DNA of 64,000 nucleotides from Streptomyces sp. NBC_00572 (GCF_026341815.1 NZ_JAPENX010000001.1:6882001-6946000); one strand, 5' to 3'; positions 42,566 through 51,627 are shown, counted from the stretch's first letter. Notes: generated by a model not told the origin, from the letters alone. Made by a program: numbers and translations.

Positions 42566-43162
42566 ATGTCGCCCCCCACCTCCCTGCTCAACCCCGACAC
42601 CCTCGACCGTGAGGCCGCCGCCCTCTATGAGAGCGCCACCTGGCAGCGGATCGTCACGGACTGGACCGAGCCGCCCGCGCCCGCCGCGGAGGGCTGGCGG
42701 GACCTGCTCTCCGTGCCGGTGGACCGGCTCGTCGCCGAGGCGCTCGGAGCCCTGCCACCGCCCCTCCCCGCCGAGCGTCGGCTGCCCGGCAGGATCGGCG
42801 CCGTCCTGCCCGACCGGCTGCACGCCTGGCGTCGCATCGGCCGGCCCGAGCTGCGCCCCTCCGTCCACCTCGGCCATGCGCGCCTCGTGCTGACGGAGTG
42901 GGGCTGGCAGAACGCCCCGTACAAGCTGCGCGACGCTCGCGGGGCCCGGTGCGTCTGCGGTGCGCTCCTCGCCGCGCACCGCCTCGGCTACGGCAGCGCG
43001 ACGACGATGAACGAGGCGGCCGCCTGGATCATGACCGAACTCAGGTCGCGGGGGTGGAACGAGCTGATCGGGCCCTGGAACCGGGCCCCGGGCCGGACGG
43101 CCGCCGACGCGGTGGCCCTCCTCGACGCCACGATCCACCGGGCGGCGAACGCCGGCCGATGA
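42566..43162 (+). CDS. DUF6197 family protein
   Basis: A 198-residue cytoplasmic protein of unknown function. The central HLGHARLVLTEWGWQNAPYKLRD plus RCVCGALLAAHRLGYGS, followed by MNEAAAWIMTELRSRGW, fit the DUF6197 pattern (a C-x-C-x2-A segment then a helical tail). It also has DRLVAEALGAL upstream. AGGAG about nine bases before ATG 42566 supports the start; an upstream in-frame ATG at 42452 would add 38 residues without homology. Single gene. Confidence 0.78.
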   Translation: MSPPTSLLNPDTLDREAAALYESATWQRIVTDWTEPPAPAAEGWRDLLSVPVDRLVAEALGALPPPLPAERRLPGRIGAVLPDRLHAWRRIGRPELRPSVHLGHARLVLTEWGWQNAPYKLRDARGARCVCGALLAAHRLGYGSATTMNEAAAWIMTELRSRGWNELIGPWNRAPGRTAADAVALLDATIHRAANAGR

Positions 43163-43216
43163 GGCCCTCCCCGGGGTGCGGGCGGCGGACGGCCGTCCCG
43201 CACCCCGGCGCCGGGC

Positions 43217-45241
43217 TCAGCCGGTGATGCTGGGGGCCCCGGTCTCGATGTGGCCGGTGTACCGGCGCGACCAGGTCCCGTCGATGTCGGCGAGGATCGT
43301 GAAGTCGTACCAGCCGTTGTTGTAGGCCACCGCGTTGAAGAAGTCCTCCCGCGTGGACCCGGCCGGAACCGTGTAGGTCCAGGGTCCGTCCGTGCGGTAG
43401 GCGTTCGAGCGGATCGTGAAGGTGACCGGTCCGGCCGACGTGTTGGCCAGCTTGAACCACAGGGCCGTCCGGCCCGTCCCCGGCTCGGTCGCGAACCGTG
43501 ACGTCACCTCGATGGCCTTGCCGGCCTTGGAGGTGTCCCCGATGAACCGCCGCAGGAACCGGTTGGGGCCCATCATCGAGATGTCGTACTTCCCGGACCC
43601 CGACCCCAGGCCGATGTTGAAGTAGTCGGTGGCCGTGCCGCCCGGGTCCACCGTGTACTGCCAGGCGGCCGTGTCGCGGTGCTGGTGAGGGTGGATCGAG
43701 AAGTGCGCCGCCCGCTTGGCCTCGGTTCCCTGGTTCGTCATCGAGAACCAGGCGAGGATCTTGCCCGCGGCCCCGAACTCGAAGCGGTCGAGGTTGCCGT
43801 TGACCTGGTACGGCAGGGCGCGGGCCGGACGGGTGCCGGGCTCCTGCCCGGGCTGGGCGTTGTTCTGGGGGGCCGGGTTCGGAAGGGGCCCGCAGGTCGC
43901 CTGGCCGATGACCTTCGCCGTGGAGGGGAGGCCGGCCGGCACGCCGTACACGGGGCGGGCGAAGTCGAAGACGCCGGTCAGATCGCCCGTCACCTTCCGC
44001 CGCCAGGCGCTGATGTTGGGGCAGGCGGCCGGTGTGCCGAGGGCCGTCGTCCAGCTCTCCATGAAGCGCAGGACGGAGGTGTGGTCGAAGACCTCCGAGC
44101 TCACCCAGCCGCCCCTGGTCCACGGGGACATGACAATCATCGGGACGCGGAAGCCCAGGCCGATCGGGGCGCCGTCGAGGTACTCGCCCGGGGTTCCCGG
44201 GGGAGCGACCGGCGGCGGCACATGGTCGAAGAAGCCGTCGTTCTCGTCGTAGTTGAGGAACAGCACGGTCGAGTCGAACACCTCGGCGTCCGCGGCGAGC
44301 GCCCGGTAGACGAGGTCGACGAAGTGCGCGCCGTCCCCGGGCGGCGCGTAGGGGTGCTCCGAGAACGCCTCGCTCGCGACCACCCAGGACACCTGGGGCA
44401 GGGTGCCCGCGAGGACGTCGGCGCGGATCGCCGCGGCGATGTCGTCGGGGGTCGAGCCGGTCACCTTGGGGACCGAGCCCATGCCGCGGTCGTACAGCGG
44501 GTCGCCGGGCCGCGCGTCGGTGAACTTCTTGAAGTACGCGAGGCCGTTGTCGCCGTAGTTGTCCTGGGCGTTCTGGTAGACCTTCCAGGTCACCCCGGCC
44601 CGCTGGAGCGCCTCCGCGTACGTCTCCCAGGTGAGGCCCGACTCGTCGCCGCCGTCCTTGCTGGAGCCGTCGATCTTCCCGCTCCACAGGAAGGTGCGGT
44701 TGGGGCCGGTGGCGCTCAGCGTCGAGCAGAAGTACGCGTCGCAGATCGTGTAGTGGTCGGCGAGCGCGTGGTGGAAGGGGATGTCCTCGCGGTCGAGGTG
44801 GCCGAGCGTCCGGGTGTTGCCGACGCCGGTGACCCAGTTGTCGAGGCGGCCCTTGTTCCAGGCGGCGTGCTGCGAGGTCCAGCTGTGCGGGAGGTCGCCG
44901 TTGCACTGGGCGAGGGTCTCGCCGTCCACCCCGCCGGCCGGCGGGGTGTCGCTGAGCTTCCACGGGTACTGGCGGCCACCCCAGTTGGGCTGGTTGAACA
45001 TGCCCCAGCCGCCGGGCAGATTGCCCGCGGCGCGGTCGGCGAAGCCGCGTACCCCGCGCAGGGTGCCGAAGTAGTGGTCGAAGCTGCGGTTCTCCTGCAT
45101 GAGGATCACCACGTGCCGGACGTCGGTGAGGCTGCCGCTGGCCGCCCTCGCGGCGGCGGAGGCCGGGGCCGTCGGCAGCGCCGCGCCCGCCACGAGCCCC
45201 GCGCCGATACCGACGAATCCTCTGCGGCTGATGGGAATCAT
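43217..45241 (-). CDS. Phosphocholine-specific phospholipase C, Tat-exported
   Basis: A 674-residue secreted phospholipase. The twin-arginine signal SRRGFVGIGAGLVAGAAL (from residue 5) targets the Tat path. The catalytic domain opens with RHVVILMQENRSFDHYFGTLRGVRGF (about 41-66) and has NYDENDGFFDHVPPP and PMIVMSPWTRGGW; the phosphatase-like fold binds metal. Two C-terminal domains (from about 480) are the DUF756 type typical of bacterial non-hemolytic PLC. It releases diacylglycerol from phosphatidylcholine. GGAGAGG lies upstream of ATG 45241. A promoter (TTGGTC / TATACC-like) and CTGGACCAA inverted repeats lie upstream. Confidence 0.92.
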   Translation of the reverse strand: MIPISRRGFVGIGAGLVAGAALPTAPASAAARAASGSLTDVRHVVILMQENRSFDHYFGTLRGVRGFADRAAGNLPGGWGMFNQPNWGGRQYPWKLSDTPPAGGVDGETLAQCNGDLPHSWTSQHAAWNKGRLDNWVTGVGNTRTLGHLDREDIPFHHALADHYTICDAYFCSTLSATGPNRTFLWSGKIDGSSKDGGDESGLTWETYAEALQRAGVTWKVYQNAQDNYGDNGLAYFKKFTDARPGDPLYDRGMGSVPKVTGSTPDDIAAAIRADVLAGTLPQVSWVVASEAFSEHPYAPPGDGAHFVDLVYRALAADAEVFDSTVLFLNYDENDGFFDHVPPPVAPPGTPGEYLDGAPIGLGFRVPMIVMSPWTRGGWVSSEVFDHTSVLRFMESWTTALGTPAACPNISAWRRKVTGDLTGVFDFARPVYGVPAGLPSTAKVIGQATCGPLPNPAPQNNAQPGQEPGTRPARALPYQVNGNLDRFEFGAAGKILAWFSMTNQGTEAKRAAHFSIHPHQHRDTAAWQYTVDPGGTATDYFNIGLGSGSGKYDISMMGPNRFLRRFIGDTSKAGKAIEVTSRFATEPGTGRTALWFKLANTSAGPVTFTIRSNAYRTDGPWTYTVPAGSTREDFFNAVAYNNGWYDFTILADIDGTWSRRYTGHIETGAPSITG

Positions 45242-45333
45242 GCTCCGCCTCTCCTGCCACGACGTGCCCGTGCGGCACGTCGGAGACATGATGAAGGAGG
45301 GGAGCTTAAAGGTATACAGCCGTGCGGTAATAA

Positions 45334-45383
45334 CTGGACCAACATCCCGGAGACAGCTAATTCCCGGCTCCGGATTGGTCCAG
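45334..45383. promoter_or_regulatory. Inverted half-sites upstream of the PLC gene
   Basis: CTGGACCAA (45334-45342) and TTGGTCCAG (45375-45383), 9-bp complementary arms separated by 32 bases. The first covers the possible PLC -35 (TTGGTC, minus strand), with TATACC about 20 bases downstream. Candidate operator for phospholipase control. Confidence 0.4.
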
Positions 45384-45409
45384 CTGCATACCAATGAATG
45401 AGTAGAGGC

Positions 45410-46222
45410 TCAGACGGTGAGGACCTTCACCCCGGCCTCGGTGAGCTGGGCGACCGCCTCCGGAGCGATGCCGGTGTCGGTCACGAGCAGGTCGATCCGG
45501 TCCAGACCGCAGATCCGGGCGAACGCGCGGTGCCCCATCTTCGACGAGTCGGTCACCACGATCACTCGGCTCGCCCGCTCCGCGAAGAGCCGGCTGATGC
45601 TCGCCTCGTCCTCCTGGTGTGCCATGACGCCGAGACCGGCGTCGACCCCGTCCACCCCCAGCACCACCACGTCGAGCACGACCTCGTTGAGCACGCCGAC
45701 CGTCAGGGGGCCCACCAGCTCGTACGTCTGGGGGCGGGCGACCCCGCCGGTGGTCACGATCTTGATCTGCGGGCGCACCGCCAGCTCGCCCGCGATGTTC
45801 AGCGCGTTGGTGACCACGGTCAGCGCGGGCCCGGAGGTCGCCGGGCCCGCGGTCCCCGCCGTGTCCGCGCGGCCGCTCGCGAACCGCAGGGCGAGGGCGC
45901 GCGCCACTTCGGTCGTCGTCGTGCCCCCGTTGAGCCCCACGACCTCGCCGGGTGCGATCAGGTCGGCGGTGGCCTCGGCGATCCGCCGCTTCTCGGCGGC
46001 GTGCCGGGTGGACTTGTAGCGCAGGGGCAGCTCGTACGAGACGCCGTGCGCGACCGCCCCGCCCCGGGTCCGTATCAACAGCTGCTGTTCGGCGAGCTCG
46101 TCGAGGTCCCGGCGGATCGTGGCGGCGGAGACGTCGAGCGCGGTCGCCGCCTCCTCGACCTCCAGCTTCCCCGAGGCCGCCAGTAGTTCAAGGAGCGTGT
46201 TCCACCGCTCGTGCTTGGACAT
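45410..46222 (-). CDS. DeoR/GlpR-family sugar-phosphate-responsive repressor
   Basis: A 270-residue DeoR regulator. The HTH is at about residues 5-58: RWNTLLELLAASGKLEVEEAATALDVSAATIRRDLDELAEQQLLIRTRGGA in the known order. The C-terminal domain has GLNGGTTTTEVARAL and VVTNALNIA, the sugar-phosphate site. It is divergent from the SIS gene, separated by a palindromic operator, and almost surely represses the SIS-aldolase unit. No ribosome site was needed to decide the start. Confidence 0.9.
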   Translation of the reverse strand: MSKHERWNTLLELLAASGKLEVEEAATALDVSAATIRRDLDELAEQQLLIRTRGGAVAHGVSYELPLRYKSTRHAAEKRRIAEATADLIAPGEVVGLNGGTTTTEVARALALRFASGRADTAGTAGPATSGPALTVVTNALNIAGELAVRPQIKIVTTGGVARPQTYELVGPLTVGVLNEVVLDVVVLGVDGVDAGLGVMAHQEDEASISRLFAERASRVIVVTDSSKMGHRAFARICGLDRIDLLVTDTGIAPEAVAQLTEAGVKVLTV

Positions 46223-46285
46223 GGGTCCCTCCCTCGGGCTCGTGCGCGCGTCCGATTCTATCCGCCGACGCGCGGGGGATCTGGA

Positions 46286-46328
46286 AAGCAGATGCGTGTT
46301 TCTGCTTGAATAGCATCGACTTCAAGCA
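46286..46328. promoter_or_regulatory. DeoR operator region with two overlapping palindromes
   Basis: TGCTTGAA-N10-TTCAAGCA (46303-46310 and 46321-46328) and AAGCAGA-N8-TCTGCTT (46286-46292 and 46301-46307) share bases between the deoR and SIS starts. Confidence 0.6.
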
Positions 46329-46371
46329 TCTTCCATCATTCCAGTGCACTCTTCTTGCAAGGAGACCGGCC

Positions 46372-47295
46372 ATGAGCACCACCCGCACCGCCGTGGAGAT
46401 CGCATCCCAGCCGACGACCTGGCGTCAGGCTGCCCGCACGCTGCCCCAGCACACCTCCGCGCTGCCCCGGCGGGGCGAGCGGGTCGCGGTGATCGGCTGC
46501 GGCACCTCCTGGTTCATGGCCCTGGCCTACGCGGAACTGCGCGAGTCCGGCGGTCACGGCGAGACCGACGCCTTCGCGGCCTCGGAGTTCCCCTACGGGC
46601 GCCGCTACGACCGGGTCGTGGCCATCACCCGTTCGGGCACCACCAGCGAGGTCCTGGCCGTCCTGTCCCGGCTGCGCGGCACGATCCCCACCGGCGCGGT
46701 CACGGCCGACCCCACGACCCCGGTGATGGACCTCGCCGACGAGGTCGCCGTCCTCGACTTCGCGGACGAGGAGTCGGTGGTCCAGACCCGCTTCGCGACC
46801 ACGGCGCTCGCCCTGTTCCGTGCGCACCTGGAGGCTGAGGACGCCCTGCCCGCGGGCGTGGCCACCGTCGAGGAGGCCGCGCGGGACGCCGAACTCGCCC
46901 TCACCTCCCCGCTCGACGAGAACGTCCTCACGGCGGAGCAGTTCACCTTCCTCGGCCTGGGCTGGACCTATGGACTCGCCCTGGAGGCCGGGCTGAAGAT
47001 GCGCGAGGCCGCGGGCGCGTGGACGGAGGCGTACCCGGCGATGGAGTACCGCCACGGCCCGATCAGCATCACCGGCCCCGGCCGGGTCACCTGGGGCTTC
47101 GGCGCCCTGCCCGCGGGACTCGCCGACGAGGTGCGCAAGGTCGGCGGCACCCTCTCCGAGAGCGACCTGGACCCGCTCGCGGACCTGATCAGGGCCCAGC
47201 GCCTGGCCGTCGCCGTCGCCGAGGCCCAGGGCCTGAACCCGGACACCCCCCGGAACCTGACCCGTTCGGTCGTCCTCACCGACGTCCCCGCCTGA
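46372..47295 (+). CDS. SIS-domain sugar isomerase (AgaS-like)
   Basis: A 307-residue protein with two SIS domains. The first has VIGCGTSWFMALAYAELRE (from about residue 40), a phosphosugar pocket, and AITRSGTTSEVLAVL (about 84-98). The second half repeats the theme, with TFLGLGWTYGLALEAGLKMREAAG and AMEYRHGPIS. It resembles AgaS/FrlB-type deglycases or isomerases that act on aminosugar or fructosamine phosphates. AAGGAGA lies nine bases before ATG 46372. It is followed by an aldolase gene in the same direction (71-base gap), with a DeoR regulator opposite. Confidence 0.85.
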   Translation: MSTTRTAVEIASQPTTWRQAARTLPQHTSALPRRGERVAVIGCGTSWFMALAYAELRESGGHGETDAFAASEFPYGRRYDRVVAITRSGTTSEVLAVLSRLRGTIPTGAVTADPTTPVMDLADEVAVLDFADEESVVQTRFATTALALFRAHLEAEDALPAGVATVEEAARDAELALTSPLDENVLTAEQFTFLGLGWTYGLALEAGLKMREAAGAWTEAYPAMEYRHGPISITGPGRVTWGFGALPAGLADEVRKVGGTLSESDLDPLADLIRAQRLAVAVAEAQGLNPDTPRNLTRSVVLTDVPA

Positions 47296-47366
47296 CCGTC
47301 GCCCCGCACCGCCGTCGCTCCGAACCCGCCCCGCCACGCACCCGCTCAGACCCCCGGAGAAGGACC

Positions 47367-48203
47367 ATGCCGTTGACGCCGACCGATGAGATCGTCCGCC
47401 GCGCCCGCGCGGCCGGCACCGGCGTGGGGGCGTTCAACGTCCTCCAGCTCGAACACGCCCAGGCCATCGTGGCCGGAGCCGAGAGCGCCGACCGACCCGT
47501 CGTCCTCCAGATCAGCGAGAACACCGTCCGCTACCACGGCGCCCTGGAACCGGTCGCCCTCGCCTCCCTCGCCATCGCCCGCGCCGCCAAGACCCCCGTC
47601 GCCGTCCACCTCGACCACGCCGAGAACCCCGACCTCGTCCGCGAGGCCGTGGGGCTCGGCCTGGGCTCGGTGATGTTCGACGCCTCGAAGCTCCCCTACG
47701 CCGAGAACGTGACCGCGACCCGCGAGGTCGTGGAGTACTGCCACCAGCACGGCGTCTGGGTCGAGGCCGAACTCGGCGAGGTCGGCGGCAAGGGCGGCGC
47801 CCACACCCCGGGCGTCCGGACGGACCCCGACGAGGCCCACGCCTTCGTCGAGGCCACCGGCGTAGACGCGCTCGCGGTCGCGGTCGGCAGCTCCCACCAG
47901 ATGCTGACCCGGGACGCGGTGCTGGACTTCGCCCTCATCGCGCGGCTGCGTGCCGCCGTCGACACGCCCCTCGTGCTGCACGGCTCCTCGGGCGTGTCGG
48001 ACGCGGACCTCACGGCAGCCATCGCGGCCGGCATGACCAAGGTGAACGTCTCCACCCATCTCAACAAGGCCTTCACCCAGGCCGTCCGCACCCACCTCAC
48101 CGAGCACCCCACCGCGGTCGACCCGCGTCACTACCTGACCCCGGCACGGGCGGCCGTGGCCCGGGAGGTCGCCCGCCTCCTGACGGTCCTGTCCCCGGCC
48201 TGA
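47367..48203 (+). CDS. Class II fructose/tagatose-bisphosphate aldolase family protein
   Basis: A 278-residue zinc-dependent aldolase of the GatY/KbaY/FbaA group. Zn-binding HLDHAEN (81-87) is clear, and VEAELGEVGG, AVGSSHQM and LVLHGSSGVSDADLTAAIAAGMTKVNVSTHLN supply the remaining Zn ligands and the phosphate loop. It cleaves a ketose-1,6-bisphosphate or ketose-phosphate to DHAP plus an aldehyde. GGAGAAGGA before ATG 47367 is strong. With SIS and DeoR it forms a sugar-phosphate module. A sugar kinase and a transporter are not in the cluster. Confidence 0.88.
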   Translation: MPLTPTDEIVRRARAAGTGVGAFNVLQLEHAQAIVAGAESADRPVVLQISENTVRYHGALEPVALASLAIARAAKTPVAVHLDHAENPDLVREAVGLGLGSVMFDASKLPYAENVTATREVVEYCHQHGVWVEAELGEVGGKGGAHTPGVRTDPDEAHAFVEATGVDALAVAVGSSHQMLTRDAVLDFALIARLRAAVDTPLVLHGSSGVSDADLTAAIAAGMTKVNVSTHLNKAFTQAVRTHLTEHPTAVDPRHYLTPARAAVAREVARLLTVLSPA

Positions 48204-48216
48204 CCTCGCCCTGGGC

Positions 48217-48314
48217 CGTGTCCGGAGAGTCCCGCCCGGCCTGCGGGCAGACGGCGCTGCCTTCCGGACACGACCTGGGGGGTGTCTCGTCGATCAGGCG
48301 ACAAGACACCCCCG
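48217..48314. repeat. Dispersed two-module repeat, copy B
   Basis: Module Y from GTGTCCGGAGAGTCCCG (48218) to CTGCCTTCCGGACACG (48272) then module X (GGGGTGTCTCGTCGATCAGG, 48278-48298). X has a stem with CGACAAGACACCCC (48299-48312), and Y also has CGTGTCCGGA/TCCGGACACG. It may serve as terminator for the aldolase gene. Compare copy A (35265-35381), in which X precedes Y. Confidence 0.65.
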
Positions 48315-48320
48315 AGGGGC

Positions 48321-49199
48321 TCACGCCTCCTGGAGCGCGGCGAGGAGGCCGCGTACCGCGGGCAGGGACAGCGAGGACTCCCGTACCGCCGCGTGGATCG
48401 AACGGACCGGCTCCGGGCCGCGGACCTTGCGGACGGCCACGTTCGGGTGGCGGCTGCCCAGGCCCATCAGCGGGATCAGGCTGACGCCGAGACCGGCCGC
48501 CACGAAGCCCTGTGCGGTGGCGTACTCCTCGCACTCCACCGCGACGTCAGGGGCGAACCCGGCCGCCGCGCACGCCTCAAGGACCGCGTCGAGGCAGGGG
48601 CCGGGCCGCTCGCTGCCGACCCACGGCTCGGCGGCGAGTTCGGCCAGATCGACGGCGGCACGGCGGTCGGCGAGCGGGTGGCCCTTGGGCAGCACGGCCC
48701 GGTAGGGGTCGTCGAGCAGATGGATCAGCCGGAGACCGTCGCCGGCCGAGTCCGGCCCGCCGCCCCGGGGCCGTACGACCAGGGTGAGGTCCGCCTCCTG
48801 GTCGGGAGCGCCGTCGGCGATCCTCAGATCGACACGTACGCCGGGGTGTTCGGTGCGGAACCGGGCCAGGGCGGGGGCGACGAGATCGGCGCCCGCGGTG
48901 GCGAAGTAGCGGACCGAGATCTGTCCGGTGCGGCCCGCCCGCAGATCGGCGAGGGCGGTCTCGGCCTCGGCGACCTGGCGGCCGATGACGGCGGCGTGCT
49001 CGGTGAGCAACCGTCCGGCGGCGGTCGGCCGCACGCCCCGGCCGAAACGTTCCAGCAGGGCGATGCCCGCCTCCTTCTCCAAGACGCCGATCTGCTGACT
49101 CACGGCGGAGGGGGTGTAGCCGAGGTTCGCGGCGGCGGCGGTGACGGAGCCACTGGCGACGACGGCCCGGAGCACCTGCATGCGTCTCACATCCAGCAT
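48321..49199 (-). CDS. LysR-family transcriptional regulator
   Basis: A 292-residue LysR regulator. HTH in residues 1-62 (MQVLRAVVASGSVTAAAANLG, then YTPSAVSQQIGVLEKEAGIALLERFGRGVRPT), followed by a two-lobed effector domain with HPLADRRAAVDLAELAAEPW. ATG 49199 is used; an upstream ATG at 49277 would add 26 residues. It is divergent from the EamA transporter gene, its probable target, with about 70 bases between. The ligand is unknown. Confidence 0.88.
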   Translation of the reverse strand: MLDVRRMQVLRAVVASGSVTAAAANLGYTPSAVSQQIGVLEKEAGIALLERFGRGVRPTAAGRLLTEHAAVIGRQVAEAETALADLRAGRTGQISVRYFATAGADLVAPALARFRTEHPGVRVDLRIADGAPDQEADLTLVVRPRGGGPDSAGDGLRLIHLLDDPYRAVLPKGHPLADRRAAVDLAELAAEPWVGSERPGPCLDAVLEACAAAGFAPDVAVECEEYATAQGFVAAGLGVSLIPLMGLGSRHPNVAVRKVRGPEPVRSIHAAVRESSLSLPAVRGLLAALQEA

Positions 49200-49270
49200 G
49201 TAGCACAGCTTAACGCCGGATGCATGATTCATCGCTTGTCCTGTCGGGTGGGGCGCGGGACCGTGAGGAC

Positions 49271-50284
49271 ATGACATCGGCGATACGCATGGGAGTCCTG
49301 GCGCTGCTCTGGGGCTCGGGCTTCCTCTGGATCAAGATCTCCCTGAACGAGGGCCTCACCCCGGGGTGGATCACGTTCGTACGGTGCCTGCTCGGCTCGG
49401 CGGTGCTCCTCGCCCTCGCCGCCGGGGCGCGACAGCGGCTGCCGCGCGACCGGGCCACCTGGGGGCGGCTCGCCGTCGCCGCCTTCCTCTGCAACGCGCT
49501 GCCGTTCCTGCTCTTCTCGATCGGCGAGCAGACCGTGGACAGCGGAGTGGCGGGCGTGCTCAACGCCACCACCCCGCTCTGGTCCCTCCTCATCGGCCTG
49601 TCCCTGGGCGCGGAACGGCCCCTGCGCGCCACGCGTTCGGCCGGCCTCGTGCTCGGCTTCGCCGGAGTGCTGCTGATCTTCGCGCCCTGGAGCCACGGCT
49701 CCGGCCTGATGAGCTGGGGCGCCCTCGCCCTCCTCGGCGCCTCCGCGAGCTATGCCGTGGCCTTCGCCTACATGGCCCGTCACCTCGCCGGCCGGGGCAC
49801 CGCGCCACTGGCCCTCTCCGCCGCGCAACTCCTCACGGCGACCGGCCTCAGCACGCCCGCTCTCGCCGTCGGCGGAACGGCGACGGTGACCTGGGCGGGG
49901 GTCGCCGCCGTCGCCGTCCTCGGCGTCTTCGCCACCGGGCTCACCTTCCACCTGAACTACCGGATGATCGCGGAGGAGGGCCCGACCGCCGCCGCCACGG
50001 TCGGCTATCTGCTCCCGGTCGTGTCCGTGACCCTGGGTGCGCTGGTTCTCGGCGAGCCGCTGACGGTACGGGTGGTGGCGGGGATGGCGGTGGTCCTGGT
50101 GGGGGTGGGGCTGACGAGGGCGCGTACGCGACCCCTCGGCGTCCCGGCCGGCGCCCACGCCGGCGCCGCGGCCGGCACGCCGGCCGACGCGCCGGTCGAT
50201 ACGCCGGTCGATACGCCGGACAGTCCCTACTCGACCCGCTCGACCACGAAGACGGGGATCTCCCGCTCGGTCTTCCGCCGGTAG
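49271..50284 (+). CDS. EamA/DMT-family transporter
   Basis: A 337-residue transporter of the drug/metabolite superfamily. Ten hydrophobic helices lie in two repeats, starting with MGVLALLWGSGFLWIKISL (with the EamA pattern of GSGF, F-R) and ending about residue 285 with VVAGMAVVLVGVGLTRART. The remaining tail (about 50 residues with two PVDTP repeats) is unusual, and its last 19 codons are antisense to the Ddn gene. ATG 49271 was selected from several starts. LysR probably regulates it. Confidence 0.85.
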   Translation: MTSAIRMGVLALLWGSGFLWIKISLNEGLTPGWITFVRCLLGSAVLLALAAGARQRLPRDRATWGRLAVAAFLCNALPFLLFSIGEQTVDSGVAGVLNATTPLWSLLIGLSLGAERPLRATRSAGLVLGFAGVLLIFAPWSHGSGLMSWGALALLGASASYAVAFAYMARHLAGRGTAPLALSAAQLLTATGLSTPALAVGGTATVTWAGVAAVAVLGVFATGLTFHLNYRMIAEEGPTAAATVGYLLPVVSVTLGALVLGEPLTVRVVAGMAVVLVGVGLTRARTRPLGVPAGAHAGAAAGTPADAPVDTPVDTPDSPYSTRSTTKTGISRSVFRR

Positions 50285-50664
50285 TCCGCGTAGTCGGGGA
50301 AGGCCGCGACGGCCCGCTCCCACCACGCGTCGCGCTCCTGGCCGGTGACCAGACGGGCCTTCATGTCCCACACGTGCGTGCCGTCGCGTACTTCCACGAG
50401 CGGCGAGGCGACGAGGTTGTGGTACCAGACGGGGTGCTTCACCGCCCCGCCGTTCGACGCGACGAGTGCGTACGCCCCCTCGTGCTCGACCCGCATCAGC
50501 GGGGTCTTGCGGAGCTTGCCGCTCTTCACGCCGAGGTTCGTGACCAGGACGACGGGCATGCCCCGCATGGTCGTGCCCTGGGTGCCGCCGGACGACTCGT
50601 ACAGCTCGACCTGGTTGCGCACCCATGTCGTCGGGCTGGGCTCGTACTCACCTTCGAGGGGCAT
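50227..50664 (-). CDS. F420-dependent nitroreductase family (Ddn-like) protein
   Basis: A 145-residue protein. It has the deazaflavin-dependent nitroreductase fold: NQVELYESSGGTQGTTMRGMPVVLVTNLGVKSGKLRKTPLMRV, ASNGGAVKHPVWYHNLVASPLVEV and a C-terminal YADYRRKTEREIPVFVVERV. In mycobacterial Ddn the same pattern binds F420H2. It may reduce quinones or nitro compounds. AAGGA seven bases before ATG 50664. Its 3' end overlaps the EamA gene by 58 bases on the other strand. Confidence 0.88.
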   Translation of the reverse strand: MPLEGEYEPSPTTWVRNQVELYESSGGTQGTTMRGMPVVLVTNLGVKSGKLRKTPLMRVEHEGAYALVASNGGAVKHPVWYHNLVASPLVEVRDGTHVWDMKARLVTGQERDAWWERAVAAFPDYADYRRKTEREIPVFVVERVE

Positions 50665-50835
50665 GAGGGTCCTTTCGTATGGTCTCCGGCGCGGCCGGCC
50701 GTGCGTCTGTACCCCACCGACGCTATCGGACGCTCCGCCTCCGGGCGGACACTCCGGAGGGGTGCGCTGTCAGTGGCGACTCCTAGGGTGGCTCGTGACG
50801 GTTCGACAGTGGCGCGACACAGGGGAGTGGACGGC

Positions 50836-51627
50836 ATGCGGGAGTTGTTCCTGGCGGATCAGCAGGCGTACATCCGGTGGATCGACCTGCCGGGCGACGG
50901 GCCCGTGCGGGTGTTCGTCCACGGCCTCGGGTGCACCTCGACCTCGGACTTCGCCCATATCGCGGCGCACCAGGCGCTGGAACGCGGTCGGGCGCTGCTC
51001 GTGGACCTGCTCGGGTACGGGCTGAGTGACCGACCCGCGGACTTCGACTACCGCATGGAGTCGCAGGCGGCGGTGGTGGCCGCCGTCCTCGACCACCTCG
51101 GTCTCGCGGGGGTGGACCTCGTCGGGCACTCCATGGGCGGTGCGGTGGCGATCCATCTGTCGGCGGCGCGGCCGGACCTCGTGGCGAGACTCGTGGTGGC
51201 GGAGCCGAACCTGTACGCGGGCGGGGGAGCCTTCAGTTCCCCGGTGGCCGCCCAGGACGAGGACGCGTTCGTGGCGTCGGGGTTCGCCCGGATGCTGGCC
51301 GTCACCGACCGCCCCGACTACGCGGCCCGGCTGCGCCTCGCCGACCCGAGGGCCCTCCACCGCAGCGCGGTCGCCCTCGTCGAGGGGAGCACGCCCGCGC
51401 CCGGTGACCTCCTCGCCGCGCTCGGGCTGCCCCGGACGTTCCTGGTGGGGGAGTGGAGCCTGCCGGACCCCGAGGTGGAGAAGGTGGCCGGGTTCGGCGT
51501 CCCGGTGATCGAGATCCCCCGTGCCGGACACAATCTGACGCTGGACAACCCGGACGGCTTCGCTACGGCCCTCGCTCGTGCTCTGTCGGCTGCCCAGGCC
51601 TCGCTTCCCGGCCACGGCGGCAGCTGA
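50836..51627 (+). CDS. Alpha/beta hydrolase
   Basis: A 263-residue hydrolase. Oxyanion region VRVFVHGLGCTSTSDFAHI, nucleophile VDLVGHSMGGAVAIHL (Ser about 101) and catalytic His in EIPRAGHNLTLDN. Asp is probably in the GEWSLPDPEVEKV region. This resembles esterase or haloalkane dehalogenase-like hydrolases but the substrate is unknown. AGGGGAG eight bases upstream of ATG 50836. Followed by a hairpin and the subtilisin gene. Confidence 0.87.
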   Translation: MRELFLADQQAYIRWIDLPGDGPVRVFVHGLGCTSTSDFAHIAAHQALERGRALLVDLLGYGLSDRPADFDYRMESQAAVVAAVLDHLGLAGVDLVGHSMGGAVAIHLSAARPDLVARLVVAEPNLYAGGGAFSSPVAAQDEDAFVASGFARMLAVTDRPDYAARLRLADPRALHRSAVALVEGSTPAPGDLLAALGLPRTFLVGEWSLPDPEVEKVAGFGVPVIEIPRAGHNLTLDNPDGFATALARALSAAQASLPGHGGS

